Shown here: positions 1 through 12,052 of the stretch, piece after piece | How positions within the stretch are numbered: position 1 is the stretch's first letter | Layout of the letters: each line of letters opens with the position of its first letter | Assembly: GCF_040183065.1 (NCBI RefSeq) | Contig: NC_091120.1 | Location: 74,626,708-74,690,707 of the forward strand | Length of the DNA: 64,000 nucleotides | Direction: 5' to 3' | From: Periplaneta americana | Lineage: Eukaryota > Arthropoda > Insecta > Blattodea > Blattidae | Notes under the pieces: model-generated | Databases searched by the model: none | Told to the model about the DNA's origin: nothing | Seen by the model: only the letters and a program-made list of their open reading frames with translations | Made by a program: the position numbers and the translations under genes

Positions 1-54
1 CCTCAGGAGAGATGCGTGTAGAAAAACGTGGAGTTCGTAGACTGAAGGAGATAG

Positions 55-715
55 ATGAAGAGCAAACCGAAATTATTAAGAGGAATACACGTATTAAAAT
101 GCGAATGTCGCGAAGTTCATTTTTCTCGACGAGATTCCTGTCGCTCTTACCTGCCATTGGAACTAAATATTAAGTTTATGTGGAGAAGATATTATGACGA
201 ATATGTTCACCATGACCATTTTTTCTGTTTCCTCTCAAAATACAAATCAGTTTTCTACAAACATTTTAATCTTGGCTTTTTAAATCCTCGTTCGGATACT
301 TGTCCTGCATGTACCGACTTCTTGTGGAGAATTAAATCAACTCCTGATTTATAAGAAAAGAAACATTTAAATTATGGTTTATTTAACGACGCTCGCAACT
401 GCCGAGGTTATATCAACCTCGCCAGTGTGCCGAAATTTTGTCCCGCAGGAGTTCTTTTATATGCCAGTAAATCTACTGACATGAGCCTGTCGCATTTAAG
501 CACACTTAAATGCCATCGACCTAGGCCAGGATCGAACCCGCAACCTCGAGCACAGAAGGCCAGCGCTATACCGACTACGCTATCCAGGCCTACTATAAGA
601 AAAGAACAAAATCAGAACTGAATATAGGCTCCATAAGCTGAAGGCAAATAAGTTTTCTTCAAATAAAGAAGACAAAAGAAGTTTGTTCTTGTATGTCTTC
701 ATTGAGTATTATTGA
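55..715 (+). pseudogene. Broken transposon-derived ORF, split by a SINE
   Basis: An open frame runs from an ATG at 55 to a TAA at 352-354. It has a Cys-containing motif (NPRSDTCPACTDF, about residues 77-89) and a basic, aromatic-rich middle. If the SINE at 363-593 is removed at its target duplication, the same frame continues after the TAA through a lysine-rich segment (KNKIRTEYRLHKLKANK) to a TGA at 713-715, so the gene carries one stop and one SINE insertion. The style (polar N-part, FNLGF then a DTC-x2-C cluster, then a basic helix) recalls proteins of repetitive DNA transposons in insects. I cannot name the superfamily. The start may lie upstream of the window. Confidence 0.5.
363..593 (-). 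mobile_element. tRNA-headed SINE, family with AGCGTCGT tail
   Basis: Read on the minus strand it begins with a tRNA-like head (TAGCGTAGTCGGTATAGCGC as A-box region, GGGTTCGATCC as B box). It ends in the shared tail GAGCGTCGTTAAATAAACC. A 13-bp direct repeat, TATAAGAAAAGAA, flanks it at 350-362 and 594-606, which marks retroposition into the transposon ORF. Confidence 0.85.
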
Positions 716-2271
716 ACAAAATTGAGTAGTATAAAAAAAGAACAGATGCATTTATATGTATGAAAATTGCTTTCCTGAATAGTGAGATATAAATTTAAAA
801 AGACAACATAGTTTTAAATTGACTATTACACTTTTACTACGTCATAATACTTTTGACCAATAAAACGGTACGAAAGGACGTATTTCAATCAATCATGGCT
901 GCTTATCGCACAATTTTATCGCGTCCTAGCATTTGTTTCTTTGCTTGCCAACATTTCAAACTGCGCTGGTCTGGACGTCAAAAAAAAAAAAAAAAAAAAA
1001 AACACAGAAAATTACAAACCACTCCAGTCGATGCACAGCAGTTTCAAATATGACTCGCATTGGCATTCAAGAACAAGAATTAATAAAGATCACTAGTTAT
1101 ACCTATGCATCTTCCCTGAAATGCTATTTACAAATAAATGAAGAGCACCATTCGGAAATCCTGAATAAGTTGAGGAATAAACCATGTATATCAACGAGAT
1201 CCACTTCTTTTAAGCACACGTCTAATATAAAACACTATCACCAACCACTAAAACATTCAAATTTGAAAATTATACTTTCAATAATTGTTTCTTTTAAAAT
1301 TATTCATGTTTATTTTTTATGTCGTCATCGTTAACTAAAACTTTTCTTGTTTATTTCGGCATCCCTAATTAAAACTTTTCTAACACTTGTTTATATTATT
1401 TAGGTTATGTTACAATTTCTGCTATATGATATTATGGATAGTCACGTATCAGAGATTGTTTAATACTAAGATTTATTGAAAATCATCTGTAAAGTGACGT
1501 TGATTACTGGGATCCGGATAATTGAAGTGGAATGCACCTGTTTTAATAAAAATGAAATTGAATGAACAAAGCCTTCTTGACTAGTTACCGTCTACAGAGT
1601 TCAATGAAGATTCCATAGTTGGCATACCTGATAACATCACATAATCATAACACACCATTGCCATCTGGCATGCATCTAGCGTAATATTTGTAATGTTGAG
1701 ATGGTACAGTAATACATTTGAAGACAGTTGTATTTTCGTAAGTCAATATATTTTATTGTATTGGAGTACTTCGTTACTTCTAATCTTTATATACTTTCTT
1801 CTAATCGTGTAATAGTCAATTAAATCCCACTCGAGGTTTGATTTTCTCTAGACAAATCAAAACCTCTAGTGAGATTACTGTTGAAAATATTAGGACAAAC
1901 ATTTGGAAGGTGGTAGAAAACTTCTGTACATGTTGACTTTTGTGAAAATTTATTATTTTTAGGGTTTATTTAGGTAAGATACTTGCGTATAAAATAATAT
2001 CATAATCTATTTCAATTATCTCCTTTTCAGTAAATATTTATTACCTATGAAAATACTGTGTTTGAATTTGAAGTTAATTAAAATAATATGTCTACTGAAA
2101 AATTTGATTTCTGTAGATGTTAAATTTTGTATAACCTCTCTCAATTGATTAACATAATCAATTATGTCTTGCCTTATTTCATTAATAAGAACTCTGCCGT
2201 CAGGCATCTGACAGAGTCCCATCGAAAGATCCGATTTCGATTTTCGGTATATTAAAAACTGTTTTTTGATG
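607..2271. other. AT-rich stretch without recognised gene
   Basis: Apart from the end of the broken ORF (to 715) I see no gene here. A 23-base A run lies at 980-1002. Short frames across it are not supported by any motif. Confidence 0.5.
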
Positions 2272-2273
2272 TA

Positions 2274-3851
2274 GGGGAACTAGGCCTAAAATGACATACC
2301 TTAAGGAAATCTTGAAAAAAATATGTATTCTTACCAAATTTGTTTTTGTCAATTATATATAACTGATACTACAATATTAACACATATATTAAGATCAAAA
2401 GAAAGTGGAAAATACTGACAATCTTTTTAAAACTGAAATGTATGTTTGAAAATAGACAAACTATGTCATTTTACCCAAGTTATTAGGGTAAAATGACACA
2501 CTTAAGTTAATTTTTACATAGTTAAAAAAAATGTTTGTTCTCTTAGATACACTTGCACATTCATTGTGTGCCCATGAGAAGCATTTCTTGCACTGTAGTC
2601 ATGTTTCTTCTGGTTTATATTGGCTGTAAAATTCATTGCAGTACAGACAAGGTGCATCGTTCTCAACATCACCATCGAAGTCACTCTCTTCATCTTGGTC
2701 CCCACTGCTTAGATCAAACTGAAGCTGTGTTTTTCCTCTGTTTGCTGAACGCCTTTCTTCTACAGCTCTTCTTTCAGCTTCCTTTAATTTTAATTGGTTA
2801 ATAAAAGAGGTGCTCTATTTGGGACCCTTCATGTGTTCTCTTTCTTCTCGCCACAGATCTAGTGCCAGAGGAAATCGGGGAGATCTCTTTCTGTATCACA
2901 TGAGCTGAAGGCCTCTTTTGTGACGCTTCCGCAGCTGGTGCAGTTAGTGGTGATGGCTCTATCATATGTTCTTTTGCATTTTTTGTTGTTGAACTGCTCT
3001 TCTGTGTTGCACCCTTTGGCCCGTCTGTAGGGACTGCATTCGTTAGAGGTCTGTCTGTGGGCGCTGAAGGACTAAATAAATGATCAGGAAATATATCCGA
3101 ATTTAGTGGACAAATTCCTGTTGAAGAAAATTCCACCCAATGCATTGGTGATGGTTGCAGCTTTTCCATAGACTTCAGAAAATAAGTAAGCAATTTGAAA
3201 CTGTGTTATCACCCATTCAGGATGGTCCCTCAGCCACTTTGTAACGGCCTGATCATATGTTTTCAAAGGCCCGAAGAAAGAGACATCAAATGGCTGGAGT
3301 CACCATATAATGCATAATTTCACAGAAGTAATCACTAATCAGTCATTGTAAACAAATTTGACACCAATTTTGCAAATCGCTATCGCCCATAATATATGGC
3401 TTCTCATTTCCAGTCAGAAACATGCACTTGGGTAAAATGACATAGTATGTCATTTTAGCCAAGTAGGTGGTATGTCATTTTACCCGGAATGAAGAAGAAT
3501 AAGAAGTAGTGTTAGCACGACCTAACCTCTTTATGAATTTGGATATTGTATTGCTTTTTATAGAGGGAAATATTCATGTTTTAGTCATGAACATTATTTC
3601 ATTAATATCTGAAGCTTAAAAGGACATAAAATACATAACATACCTCAACACTATTATATCGCCATGCACTTTTTCCTTTAGTTGCACCTGCTTCACCAAA
3701 AAGCGCCTTCGCTTGATAAAACTTGGATGTAACCACTGTTTCCAGCTTCTGTGCACTATAGAGCTGTAATTTCAAACTCAGCTTACAGTGTTTTCACAAA
3801 ACACATAGTATGTCATTTTACCCAAGTATGTCATTTTAGGCCTAACTCCCC
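2274..3851. mobile_element. Deleted pogo/Tigger-like DNA transposon (1578 bp)
   Basis: The ends are inverted repeats of 26 bp with two mismatches (left 2274-2299 beginning GGGGAACTAGGCCTAAAATG, right 3826-3851). Both are bordered by TA (2272-2273 and 3852-3853), the target duplication of the Tc1/mariner/pogo superfamily. The 13-mer GGGTAAAATGACA or its complement recurs near both ends: 2464-2476, 2486-2498, 3430-3442, 3473-3485 and 3811-3823, plus a one-base variant at 3448-3460. It encodes only the C-terminal part of a transposase, so it is an internal deletion derivative. Confidence 0.85.
2510..3296 (-). pseudogene. C-terminal fragment of a pogo/Tigger transposase
   Basis: On the minus strand the frame starts at the last catalytic-site block (QPFDVSFFGPLKTYDQAV) and continues with KWLRDHPEWVITQFQIAYLF. 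After a frameshift near 3125 it resumes as STGICPLNSDIFPDHLFSPS, the block that follows the DDE domain in Tigger-type transposases. A Ser/Thr/Pro-rich linker comes next. The tail at about 2530-2660 has a PHD-like cysteine pattern (CLYCNEFY, then LQCKKC, then WAHNEC), with an in-frame TGA just before LQCKKC where this family normally has Trp. The N-terminal DNA-binding half and the first catalytic residues are absent. Confidence 0.8.
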
Positions 3852-3980
3852 TACAGTCTTAGAACAAAAAATGACCGCTCTCCTGTAGCATAAAATTTGT
3901 CCAAGTCCTCTTCGGGCAGCGCTTTGTTCACATGACTAAGAAAAGGATGTTTATTTTGTACCTAATTCACTTCTACAATA

Positions 3981-5099
3981 TGGGCTATTCCATATGAAAC
4001 CGATCAGTAAAAAACCTCGCATTTTTTAATACCTACTCTAATTTTTTCCCTATTTATACAAGATGCTGAGGAGAGTGCATTTTCAAAAAATAAATATACT
4101 ATCGGAAGTTAAACGGTTTTCGTATTATTGAGCGACAAATTTAGCGTATTTTTTAAAAACAAGCCTCTTTCAGCGCGCAGAACTCTGAAACCGTTTACTG
4201 CAGAACATTGAACAGGAGCTCATTTTGAAGCTGACATTTGATAGATTATGATAAGAAGTAATACTTATTCTTATTATATACAGAGAGACAGATAATCTGA
4301 TTTTACTTACTTTTAGGCTTTTTGCCCATTTGTAAAAATGTAAAAAATATTGACAAAAAACCTTGCATTATTAAGAGGGATTCGGCATTGTTTGCTTAGT
4401 GGCTCGGCAATAAGTTTCGAGGGTATTAAATAAATTATTTCCACACGCCTAGACTTGAACGGCGCAGTACCGCACGCACTGGCCGAGAGCTGAAGATAAG
4501 CGGTCGTTGGGCGTCATTTTAGTCCTGTGTTTATGAAAACTTGTGATAAAGCTAGCCCAGCTATGCGCTACTGGACGAAACATCACGTGTTTATGTTTCC
4601 TGGCCTTGCTTGGCTAACTCCCGCCAACTCATCTGGTCAGTTCACGCGCGTACTATTTATTTTCTTTATTTGATATTTTCAATACTTTCTTATCCACTTA
4701 CTTCTTATTTGTACTTTCAATGCGGAATCTAACCATATATTTTAAAAATATTTTTTTCGTGGGCAAAGGCGTCTTAATGAAGAAAAATCTAAATTTCTCC
4801 ATGTCCGTAAAAAGTAATACATGTCAATATAAACTTTAATTTCTCAGCATCAAAGTAAATCATGATTTTGATCATTGGGTCAAAGGGTTTCGGAGCCACA
4901 ACAGTTTAAATTTGCTAATTTTATGAAAATACGATAAATTTAAATATCTGTAATTTAAACACTATGAAGTTCTGATGCCTCAAACTTTGCACAAAGCATT
5001 ATATCACAGTTGTCAACGGACAGAAAAAGTTTCATAGTATTTAAAAATTGCAATGTCAGTTTTCTCTGTTTTTCGGTCGATTTGAGATGTAATAGCCCA
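3981..5099. mobile_element. Candidate non-coding DNA transposon with TA-flanked TIRs
   Basis: The left end 3981-4006 (TGGGCTATTCCATATGAAAC and on) matches the reverse complement of 5074-5099 at about 21 of 26 positions. TA lies outside both ends (3979-3980 and 5100-5101). No coding frame is visible inside. The pairing could be old and the element is not confirmed by a second copy here. Confidence 0.5.
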
Positions 5100-5101
5100 T
5101 A

Positions 5102-6121
5102 TATATTCGTTACAGATTATTCATAACACTTGACCTATAAACAGACAGAAAAAGCAAAAACAAACAAAACAAATAATCCACAGAGCGGAGTCGTGGATAA
5201 GAAATTCCTTCGCGTGTAAACCTAAGCTTTCACGGAATCAACCGAAGTCTTCCGAAAGGGACTTAGCGTATGGCAGCCACTCATTTTTTTTATTATCTAA
5301 GACAGTACAATACGATTGTGGCGATTATCCTGTCATTCTTATTCCTTTGTCACTACATCACCACCATCTCATCTTTCAGCGTTAAAAGTGAATATCAAAT
5401 ATAGAGTTTCCGTTTAAGTTCAACCTAAGATCACATCTGTAATTTTTACTATCCGTATTTTATCGAATGAATGGTTAATGAGATGTATTTGAAGTGACTG
5501 AACCGCCTGAAGTAGCGTGTTCACACGTGATATGAATAATATTGCAACTTTATGAATTGCACATTCATGGCATCCAGCCAAGCACTTATATGGGTGGGGG
5601 GTAGCCGTTTAAGTTAGAATCTGAAGAGATGGACGAGGCGTGAAGTGAGCACTTGAATAATATTCTCGTGGCGCTGATGTATGGCGTTCTCTGCGTTGTT
5701 CTGTAGAATAATTCACGTCTCATTGTAGCTGATAAAACTTGTAGGCCTACAGATGAGGTCTGAAAGAAGCGAATCATAAATGTATGGACTCAGGCAAATT
5801 TAGGAGTTAGTTATTGGCTGAAGTAATTTTATTGGATATGTTCCTATTTGTAAATATTGTAATCTTATTATATGGAAACATAATTGAATTGGTCACTTGT
5901 AAAACCACACGAGTCACAGAAAATAAGTTTTTAGAAAAATAAAAAAACTCTCTATAATTAAAGAATTTTATGGTAGCTCTGTGAAATTCTTACATGGGGG
6001 TCATAAATTAGTATGTTTTATTACAAAAGCATTCTATTTTAATTATCTCATTTCATATCATATTAAGATATTATTTAAATTCTTGGCCTCATCTTGTTTT
6101 AACAACAACTAATAGTAAAAT
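5102..6121. other. AT-rich intergenic stretch
   Basis: No gene recognised. A segment at about 5886-5917 occurs again inverted at about 7376-7410 (roughly 30 bp), which hints at an old repeat, but its limits are not clear. Confidence 0.4.
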
Positions 6122-6356
6122 GAAGGGTTCAGAGCCATAGTGGGCTAAGCGCCATTTATTAAAAACGGAGAAAGCAAGGGTTAAAGTTAAGTGATTACCA
6201 TAGTTTAATGAAGATTGTCATATCATTTAGTTTAATGTGTATACTTTATGTTACTTACTATATGTTTCTATTGAATTATGTTAATAACTTCATTTTAACT
6301 CTTGTTTTCTACGGTTTTAGTAAATGACGCTTGGCCCACTATGGTTATGAACCTTC
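6122..6356. mobile_element. Hairpin MITE (about 235 bp)
   Basis: The left arm, about 6122-6192 (GTTCAGAGCCATAGTGGGCT and on), pairs with the reverse complement of about 6285-6356 over some 70 bp with scattered mismatches. The spacer is about 90 bp and there is no coding capacity. No clear target duplication was found. Confidence 0.65.
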
Positions 6357-6967
6357 AAATAACAACTCTCATATCGTGATACAATATGTAGTGTATTGTT
6401 TATTGTAGTGTGAAATACGTTATTATACAGTTTTCAGTCAATTTATATTATTATTGTTATATCAGATTCAAAATGGTTCATATCATTCACAAATTAAATT
6501 CAAAATATCATAGTCGACTTAAGAAATCCTTTCACAGTATTCACTTTCAAACCATTGTGTTACATGTTTAATGGCAATGTATGAGTACACATATATCTTT
6601 AGTTAACAATAAAAAAATCACTTACATTCACGGATTTCCTTGCTTCCTTTCAGCTATATCCTTCCCTGTATGATTGTGTGTGTGTGGGAGACCAAGCACT
6701 TTGCAATACTTTATCCTCTCTCTTTTATACTCATCTCTGTTAATGACACCTTTCTTTCTTTTTTATTTTTACTTATACAGAACAAGTAGAACTATACTCA
6801 ATATCCGACATCTTGACTACATTGAGCGCATGAATTGCATGATAGAGCAATGCATCATGGGCACATCATGACATTAATTGTTTAAAACGACATGTGTCCT
6901 GGATATGTGCGGTTTTGAAAGGAACTCAATGTTTTAATCTTTGTTCACTAAGTTAGTAAATTATATA

Positions 6968-7197
6968 CATAAACTATTTGAGTTCCGTCTGTAATTTACC
7001 CAACATTAATTAATTAAAATACAAAATATTGTCACATATTATAACATAAATAATATGTGACAGTATTTTGTATTTTAATAAATTAATGTTGGATATAATA
7101 TATGGCAATATTTTGTATTTTAATAAAATAATATCATATGTGACAATATTTTGTATTTTAATAAATTATTGTTGCATAAGTTACAGACGGGAACTCT

Positions 7198-7207
<10 letters not shown>
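6968..7207. mobile_element. Hairpin MITE with internal palindromes (about 240 bp)
   Basis: The outer arms (about 6968-7040 and 7130-7207) are inverted copies that share TAAACTATTTGAGTTCCGTC with small changes and the motif ATACAAAATATTGTCACATA. The core holds two further copies of the same motif. A TA microsatellite starts at the right end. Confidence 0.65.

Positions 7208-7255
<48 letters not shown>
7205..7255. repeat. (TA)n microsatellite
   Basis: About 25 uninterrupted TA units abut the right arm of the hairpin MITE. Confidence 0.95.
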
Positions 7256-7257
<2 letters not shown>

Positions 7258-7510
7258 ATATTTTAAGACTTTTAAGAACGCTTAGTAATGATCGGTCTCT
7301 TCTTGTTTTGACTGGAAATGATGTGTTTAGTAATAGTTCTTGTTATAGTACCGGTAACTCATTTTCGTAAAAAATTGGACTCGTGTGGTTTTACAAATGA
7401 CCGATTCAATTTGGACCTTGTTGAAAGTTCTAGATTTATCAAGATAAAATTTTGGACAAAAGTAAAATGTAGAAGCATAATTTAAAATGTGGAACAAGAA
7501 TGAAATTGAA

Positions 7511-7761
7511 TCAATGGTTGAGCTGTTTGGACTTTTTCCATTGCTAATTTTCAAAATTGCAGCACAACGTTTCGAAGAGTGGATTCTCTTCGTTGATAGG
7601 TGAAAACCTACTGTTGCCAGCTGAAAACCTGCAGGTTGGTTGTTTGTAACGATCCCCACAGTAGGTTTTCACCTGACGACGAAGAGAATCCACTCTTCGA
7701 AACGTTGTGCTACAATTTTGAAAATTAGCAATTGAAAAAGTCCAAACAGCTCAACCATTGA
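7511..7761. repeat. Large palindrome with hammerhead-like core
   Basis: Arms 7511-7613 and 7659-7761 are almost perfect inverted copies around a loop of about 45 bp. The right arm contains CTGACGA (7673-7679), a GAAGAG/CTCTTC stem (7681-7686 with 7693-7698) and GAAA (7699-7702), which resembles the catalytic core of a type I hammerhead ribozyme. One extra base sits between CTGACGA and the stem. The left arm has lost the CTGANGA box. Such cores and inverted partial copies are known in Penelope-like retroelements. No coding part is seen. Confidence 0.5.
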
Positions 7762-7939
7762 ACAATTCACCGTTGCTCTTTCCACTTCATTCAGATCGAA
7801 ATTGAATCATTAGGTTCCAAAATCCGTCTGCAGCGATATTTTACTACTTAATTAACTTATTATTCCCAGAACATGAATTTTACCAGCAATCGAAAAGTAT
7901 TGGGAATAAATTTGATTAAGGAACAAAAAAAAAAAAAAA

Positions 7940-8060
7940 GTTTCCTTCCCAGGCAGGAGTCGAACCACGAAAGTCTTAGTTACCAGTCTGTCGTGCTCTG
8001 GAGTGAACAAGGCTCTGAAATCAGCTACAAGGGTCGGTCCGTTTTTTTTGCCACTACTGT
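7940..8060 (-). repeat. tRNA-like SINE head fragment (tentative)
   Basis: Read on the minus strand, GTGGTTCGACTCCTGCCTGG looks like a B box and T arm, followed by an oligo-T stretch (A run on the plus strand near 7925-7940). The A-box side is weak and there are no clear target duplications. Confidence 0.35.
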
Positions 8061-8217
8061 ACATACCCTCTTGGTCATATGCAAACAATGATGCGGACGA
8101 ACAAACACACAAATCAAAATCTTATTGATTTATGTGTTTTCCTTTCCTTGTATGAAAGCCAAACTAAAAAAAGCGTGTGAAATACTTTTTTTCATAATTG
8201 ATATTTTCTCTTTCCAG

Positions 8218-8427
8218 GACGAGGTCATCACCAAGTCCTTGCAGGTACTGGATTCCGGCACCGGGCTATGATCCAAGGCCTCCCCCCAGCATCAACTGAG
8301 GTTGTTCCGGTCATTCAACGGAACGTCGCTTCTACGTCATCACCAGCTCAACGAAGAGGCGCTAGCGGCGTTTGAGGCGGCGCTGCGATCGGAATGGGCT
8401 TCCCTCTGCGTGCTGGGGGCAGGATAG
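8218..8427 (+). other. GC-rich candidate terminal exon
   Basis: A long pyrimidine tract ending TTTCCAG at 8211-8217 forms a strong splice acceptor in front of a sharply GC-richer block. In frame from 8218 it reads DEVITKSLQVLDSGTGL and a TGA at 8269-8271, then 51 more open codons (ending in EALAAFEAALRSEWASLCVL) to a TAG at 8425-8427. It could be a last exon that stops at 8271 with a GC-rich 3' UTR, a decayed exon with a stop, or a repeat. I do not recognise the peptide. No donor-linked partner exon was found in the window. Confidence 0.3.
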
Positions 8428-10390
8428 AGCCACCCAGAGACACCTAGCTTCCACAACCCTATCCTCGTTTTAAAGTATTTACTTTTTTTTAAGGTGTGAA
8501 TATCATGGTGTGTGATTCCTACAGAAACTTAAAAAAAAAAAAATCTTTTCCTATGAGTTTTATGAACATTAACGCATAAATGTGTTTTCTGATGGAGGAA
8601 TAATAGCATGTTTACGTTGTGCTTCAATCAATGATAGTGCGGTATGCATAGTAATTTTGAAACACCATCCTGTTGAACAGAAATAATTACGTTGTGATGT
8701 TCTAAAGCTCCTGTGCGGACTGCATAGTTGTTATTATCTCCTGTCTAACCGATTGGTGTTACCTGAAATATGTGTACCAGACCGTTGAGGAAATGTTAGA
8801 GGACTGTGGTGTATCTGGAAGTCTAATAATGGTGCAATAGTAACATGTTTAGATCAATCCATATAAACACCAATTCATCACCGAACATCTATTTTATCTT
8901 ATCTAAAAAATAAATAAAAAAAGATGAAGTATATGGATTTTTCTTTATAACATGTAAAATACGCGTTTTAAAATATGGAAGCTAGTGAAATGATTTTTTT
9001 AATCTTAATTTTTGAATGCACCTTCATATTTTGAAGATGGTGACTGTAAGCATTCGGCAATATTGTGAGCAGATAATTTTGACGAGGGTTCGCAATAATA
9101 CGGCAACAAGATTTAGAGTATTCTCTTTCATGCTATTAGTTGAGCTAATGCGTTGGGTTGAAGTCAAATTCGTCTAATGATTAAAGTTTAGGGAACGTAA
9201 CTGCATACGCTTATAAGAAGATACATTTGAAGTACCGAAAAGATGCACACAAATTTGTTTGTCACAGATAATTGAAGAGTAAATAAATTGCACTGCCAAG
9301 CGAAAGGATTGGGTATAAAGGCTAGTGAGTGGTTCGTTTTACGAGAGACGGAATTTGCTTCGGTAGAGTTTGCAAAATGCAAGGGACTTCCCGATGAAAT
9401 TTATGATTATTAGATAATGAAAAAAGCCAGTTGTTCCTTAAGCGTTTGTTGATTGAGTCTAGATGTATCAAAATGTTTCTACAAGTCTAACAATGACTTT
9501 ATCTTACGACGTGTCCATTTCTTAGTAACATGACCCTGAGTTCAATAATTAACATTCATACATAATACGAAATCAATTATGATTTCAAATGCTTGATATA
9601 ACTTTCAAATATTTTAATTATTAATTGGTTTTTGGGGGTTATCATAAATGAAAATATAAATATTAATGGCTGTTTCAGATTACTTATAGTTAGTGTAATA
9701 TAGAATTCCATTATAACTACGTTGTATATAACAGACAGGGAATAAATAAAAATGTTTTATTTCATTTTTATAAAATATCTAAATTCTAAACAGGCATATA
9801 AAATAATAATAAAGGAATAGAAATAAGCAATTATTACAAATAATTTGATGAAAATAATTTCAGTGGAGTTAAAATTCTTTTAAATTACGTATAACGTTTA
9901 ATAAACACAGATTATTTATTCAAGGGAAATAGTGAAATAATGATCTCAAAAGTATTTATGCTTTGACCCATCACTACCTCACTAAGAAGCTTATATATCT
10001 CCTAAAAGGCGAACTGTGTTGAGCTTCAACAAATTATTTCAGATCTGTGATGGAACGAAATTATGATGTAGTTTTAATCTCAATAATTTCTTCTAGAAAC
10101 GCTTTCCTTTAAAATGCTCTTTTATATATAAAAATAATCAGAAAAAAATTAACGCGCACTTATGACCTTTTCGGCTTGTATGACGCCATTTCGGAAGCTT
10201 TAGTGCACAGGGTTTTTAAATTATACTCGACCTTGATTGTAATTTCCCGAAACTTTAATATTTATTTTAATTTTTACTTTAAGACACTCTTTGATATGTG
10301 AAAAATATATCACATAAAATGTAATACGCATGTATAGATTCGTTAGCTGCAGCGACGCCATTTTTAAAGCTTTGGTACACAGCATTTTTA

Positions 10391-10446
<56 letters not shown>
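10391..10446. repeat. (AAT)n microsatellite
   Basis: About 18 AAT units, sitting just after the second of two diverged 40-bp repeats. Confidence 0.95.
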
Positions 10447-11629
10447 GAGGCCTAATACATTAATGCTAGAACAAAGATACATATCTTTAAAAATAATAAT
10501 AAATACTCTAGCACCCCAGAAAGAGTAAGTTACATACTCGTGCTCAGTGTGCATTCTACATAATTTTAAGACGTTTATTAAATAACAGAATAAAAAGTAA
10601 CTTAATGTTTCGCTTTATTCCATATAGTTAAATCTTCAGAACTGTTCATGCTTCATGCATAATATTTGGTACACTAATTTTTTTTAGACTTTCTCTGTAA
10701 TAGTAATATGCTGATAATATTATTGTAATATTCCCAGAAAAATATAATGGAAAGAAATTGTAAATTTACAAAATTCTTGCACTACCCTGAAACAGAGTGT
10801 TCTTGTGCTCAGGGGAGGATTCGATGCATAATACATTTACATGCATAATTACAATAAAATAACATCTAAAAATTAACAATTATTCATAACAAATTACTTA
10901 CATACTTTTTAAATGTCAAACTCTCTGAGGTAAATAGATGTGGGTATTTATTTATTAATTTGTTATAAATTCTAAAGCCGATATTAGTACTATTGTTCAA
11001 TCTTGGGTTCAAACAAACGTATTATATCCATGTCTTTGGTTTTATGTTTGTGAGTATATGGTCTTTTGTTATATTTGAAAGATATGTCTCCATATTTCTA
11101 TAAAAAATACCTATAAAATCTATTCTTAAAATGGAATTGTTTGACTCAAAATTACAAAAACCAATACCAAAATTGTGCTACAGACATTTTAAAGAACGTC
11201 TTTTTGGAGTATAATGTCAAAAGAAATTTTGAATTTCTCTTTAAAAATGGCTAGGATGTATCAATTTTGATGAATTACTATATCCTAGATATATATATTT
11301 TTGTTTTCAAAATTTCCCCAACTTCTGTTTAAAAAAGTAATCTCGAATGAATCTCTAATTTAAATTGTTGCAGCAATGATATTTGTGCGTCCAAAAAATT
11401 AAAATTAAAATTGCACATCCGTTAGAAAAAAAAAATCAAATTTATCCATCTTCTCCTCCTAATGCGTTCGTGCAAAGTGTCTTCAACAAAGCACTTATGG
11501 TGACTTATCATATCAAGGAGGGAAGCCGTTTTGGTAATCCATAGTCAGCAGTCATACAAGTGGGCCCAGGTGCAATACCCTGCTCCAGCGAATACGAGGC
11601 CACGCTTATGAGAATTTTTCTCGGAATTT

Positions 11630-12052
11630 TCACGTCTTCTCTTCCTTCCACCAACACAACATAATTCCCTTCTCATTATCCCCAATCAGAAAATACAGCA
11701 CCTTTCGTAGTGTGGTGCCTGGTGCTGGCTCGTCCACCGCCCGCCGTGACACACGTGTCCTTTTGGAATATCCGAAGATTGGTAGATGCCAGTAGTGGCT
11801 ACTCAGAGTTCCGAGAAACGGAAGGCTGCCGCCTTGTGGGTGCCGACTGCTAAAAAATTGAGGAATGGAAACATGCCACCAGGGAATGATATTATTACAT
11901 GAAAGGAAGATTGAATAGGAACGTGTGATGCTGTAGATGACAGAACCAGTTACCCCACTGCGCATAATTGGCATGCAACTTAATCTACAGGAATATGTAA
12001 TAATCTCTCTTATACTGCAGTGCTTAAGGCATGGTCCTATCCCGCTCAGCAA
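11630..12052 (-). other. Unidentified open frame of 140 codons
   Basis: This is the longest frame in the desert, in a locally GC-richer segment. It shows no signal peptide, convincing membrane segment or domain that I recognise. It may be a repeat-derived or chance frame, and I would not annotate it as a gene without transcript support. Confidence 0.15.

Noticed and set aside
5886..7410. A 30-bp inverted match between 5886-5917 and 7376-7410 as ends of a transposon
   Set aside because: The match does not extend, and two independent MITEs and a palindrome lie between with no shared boundary or target duplication.
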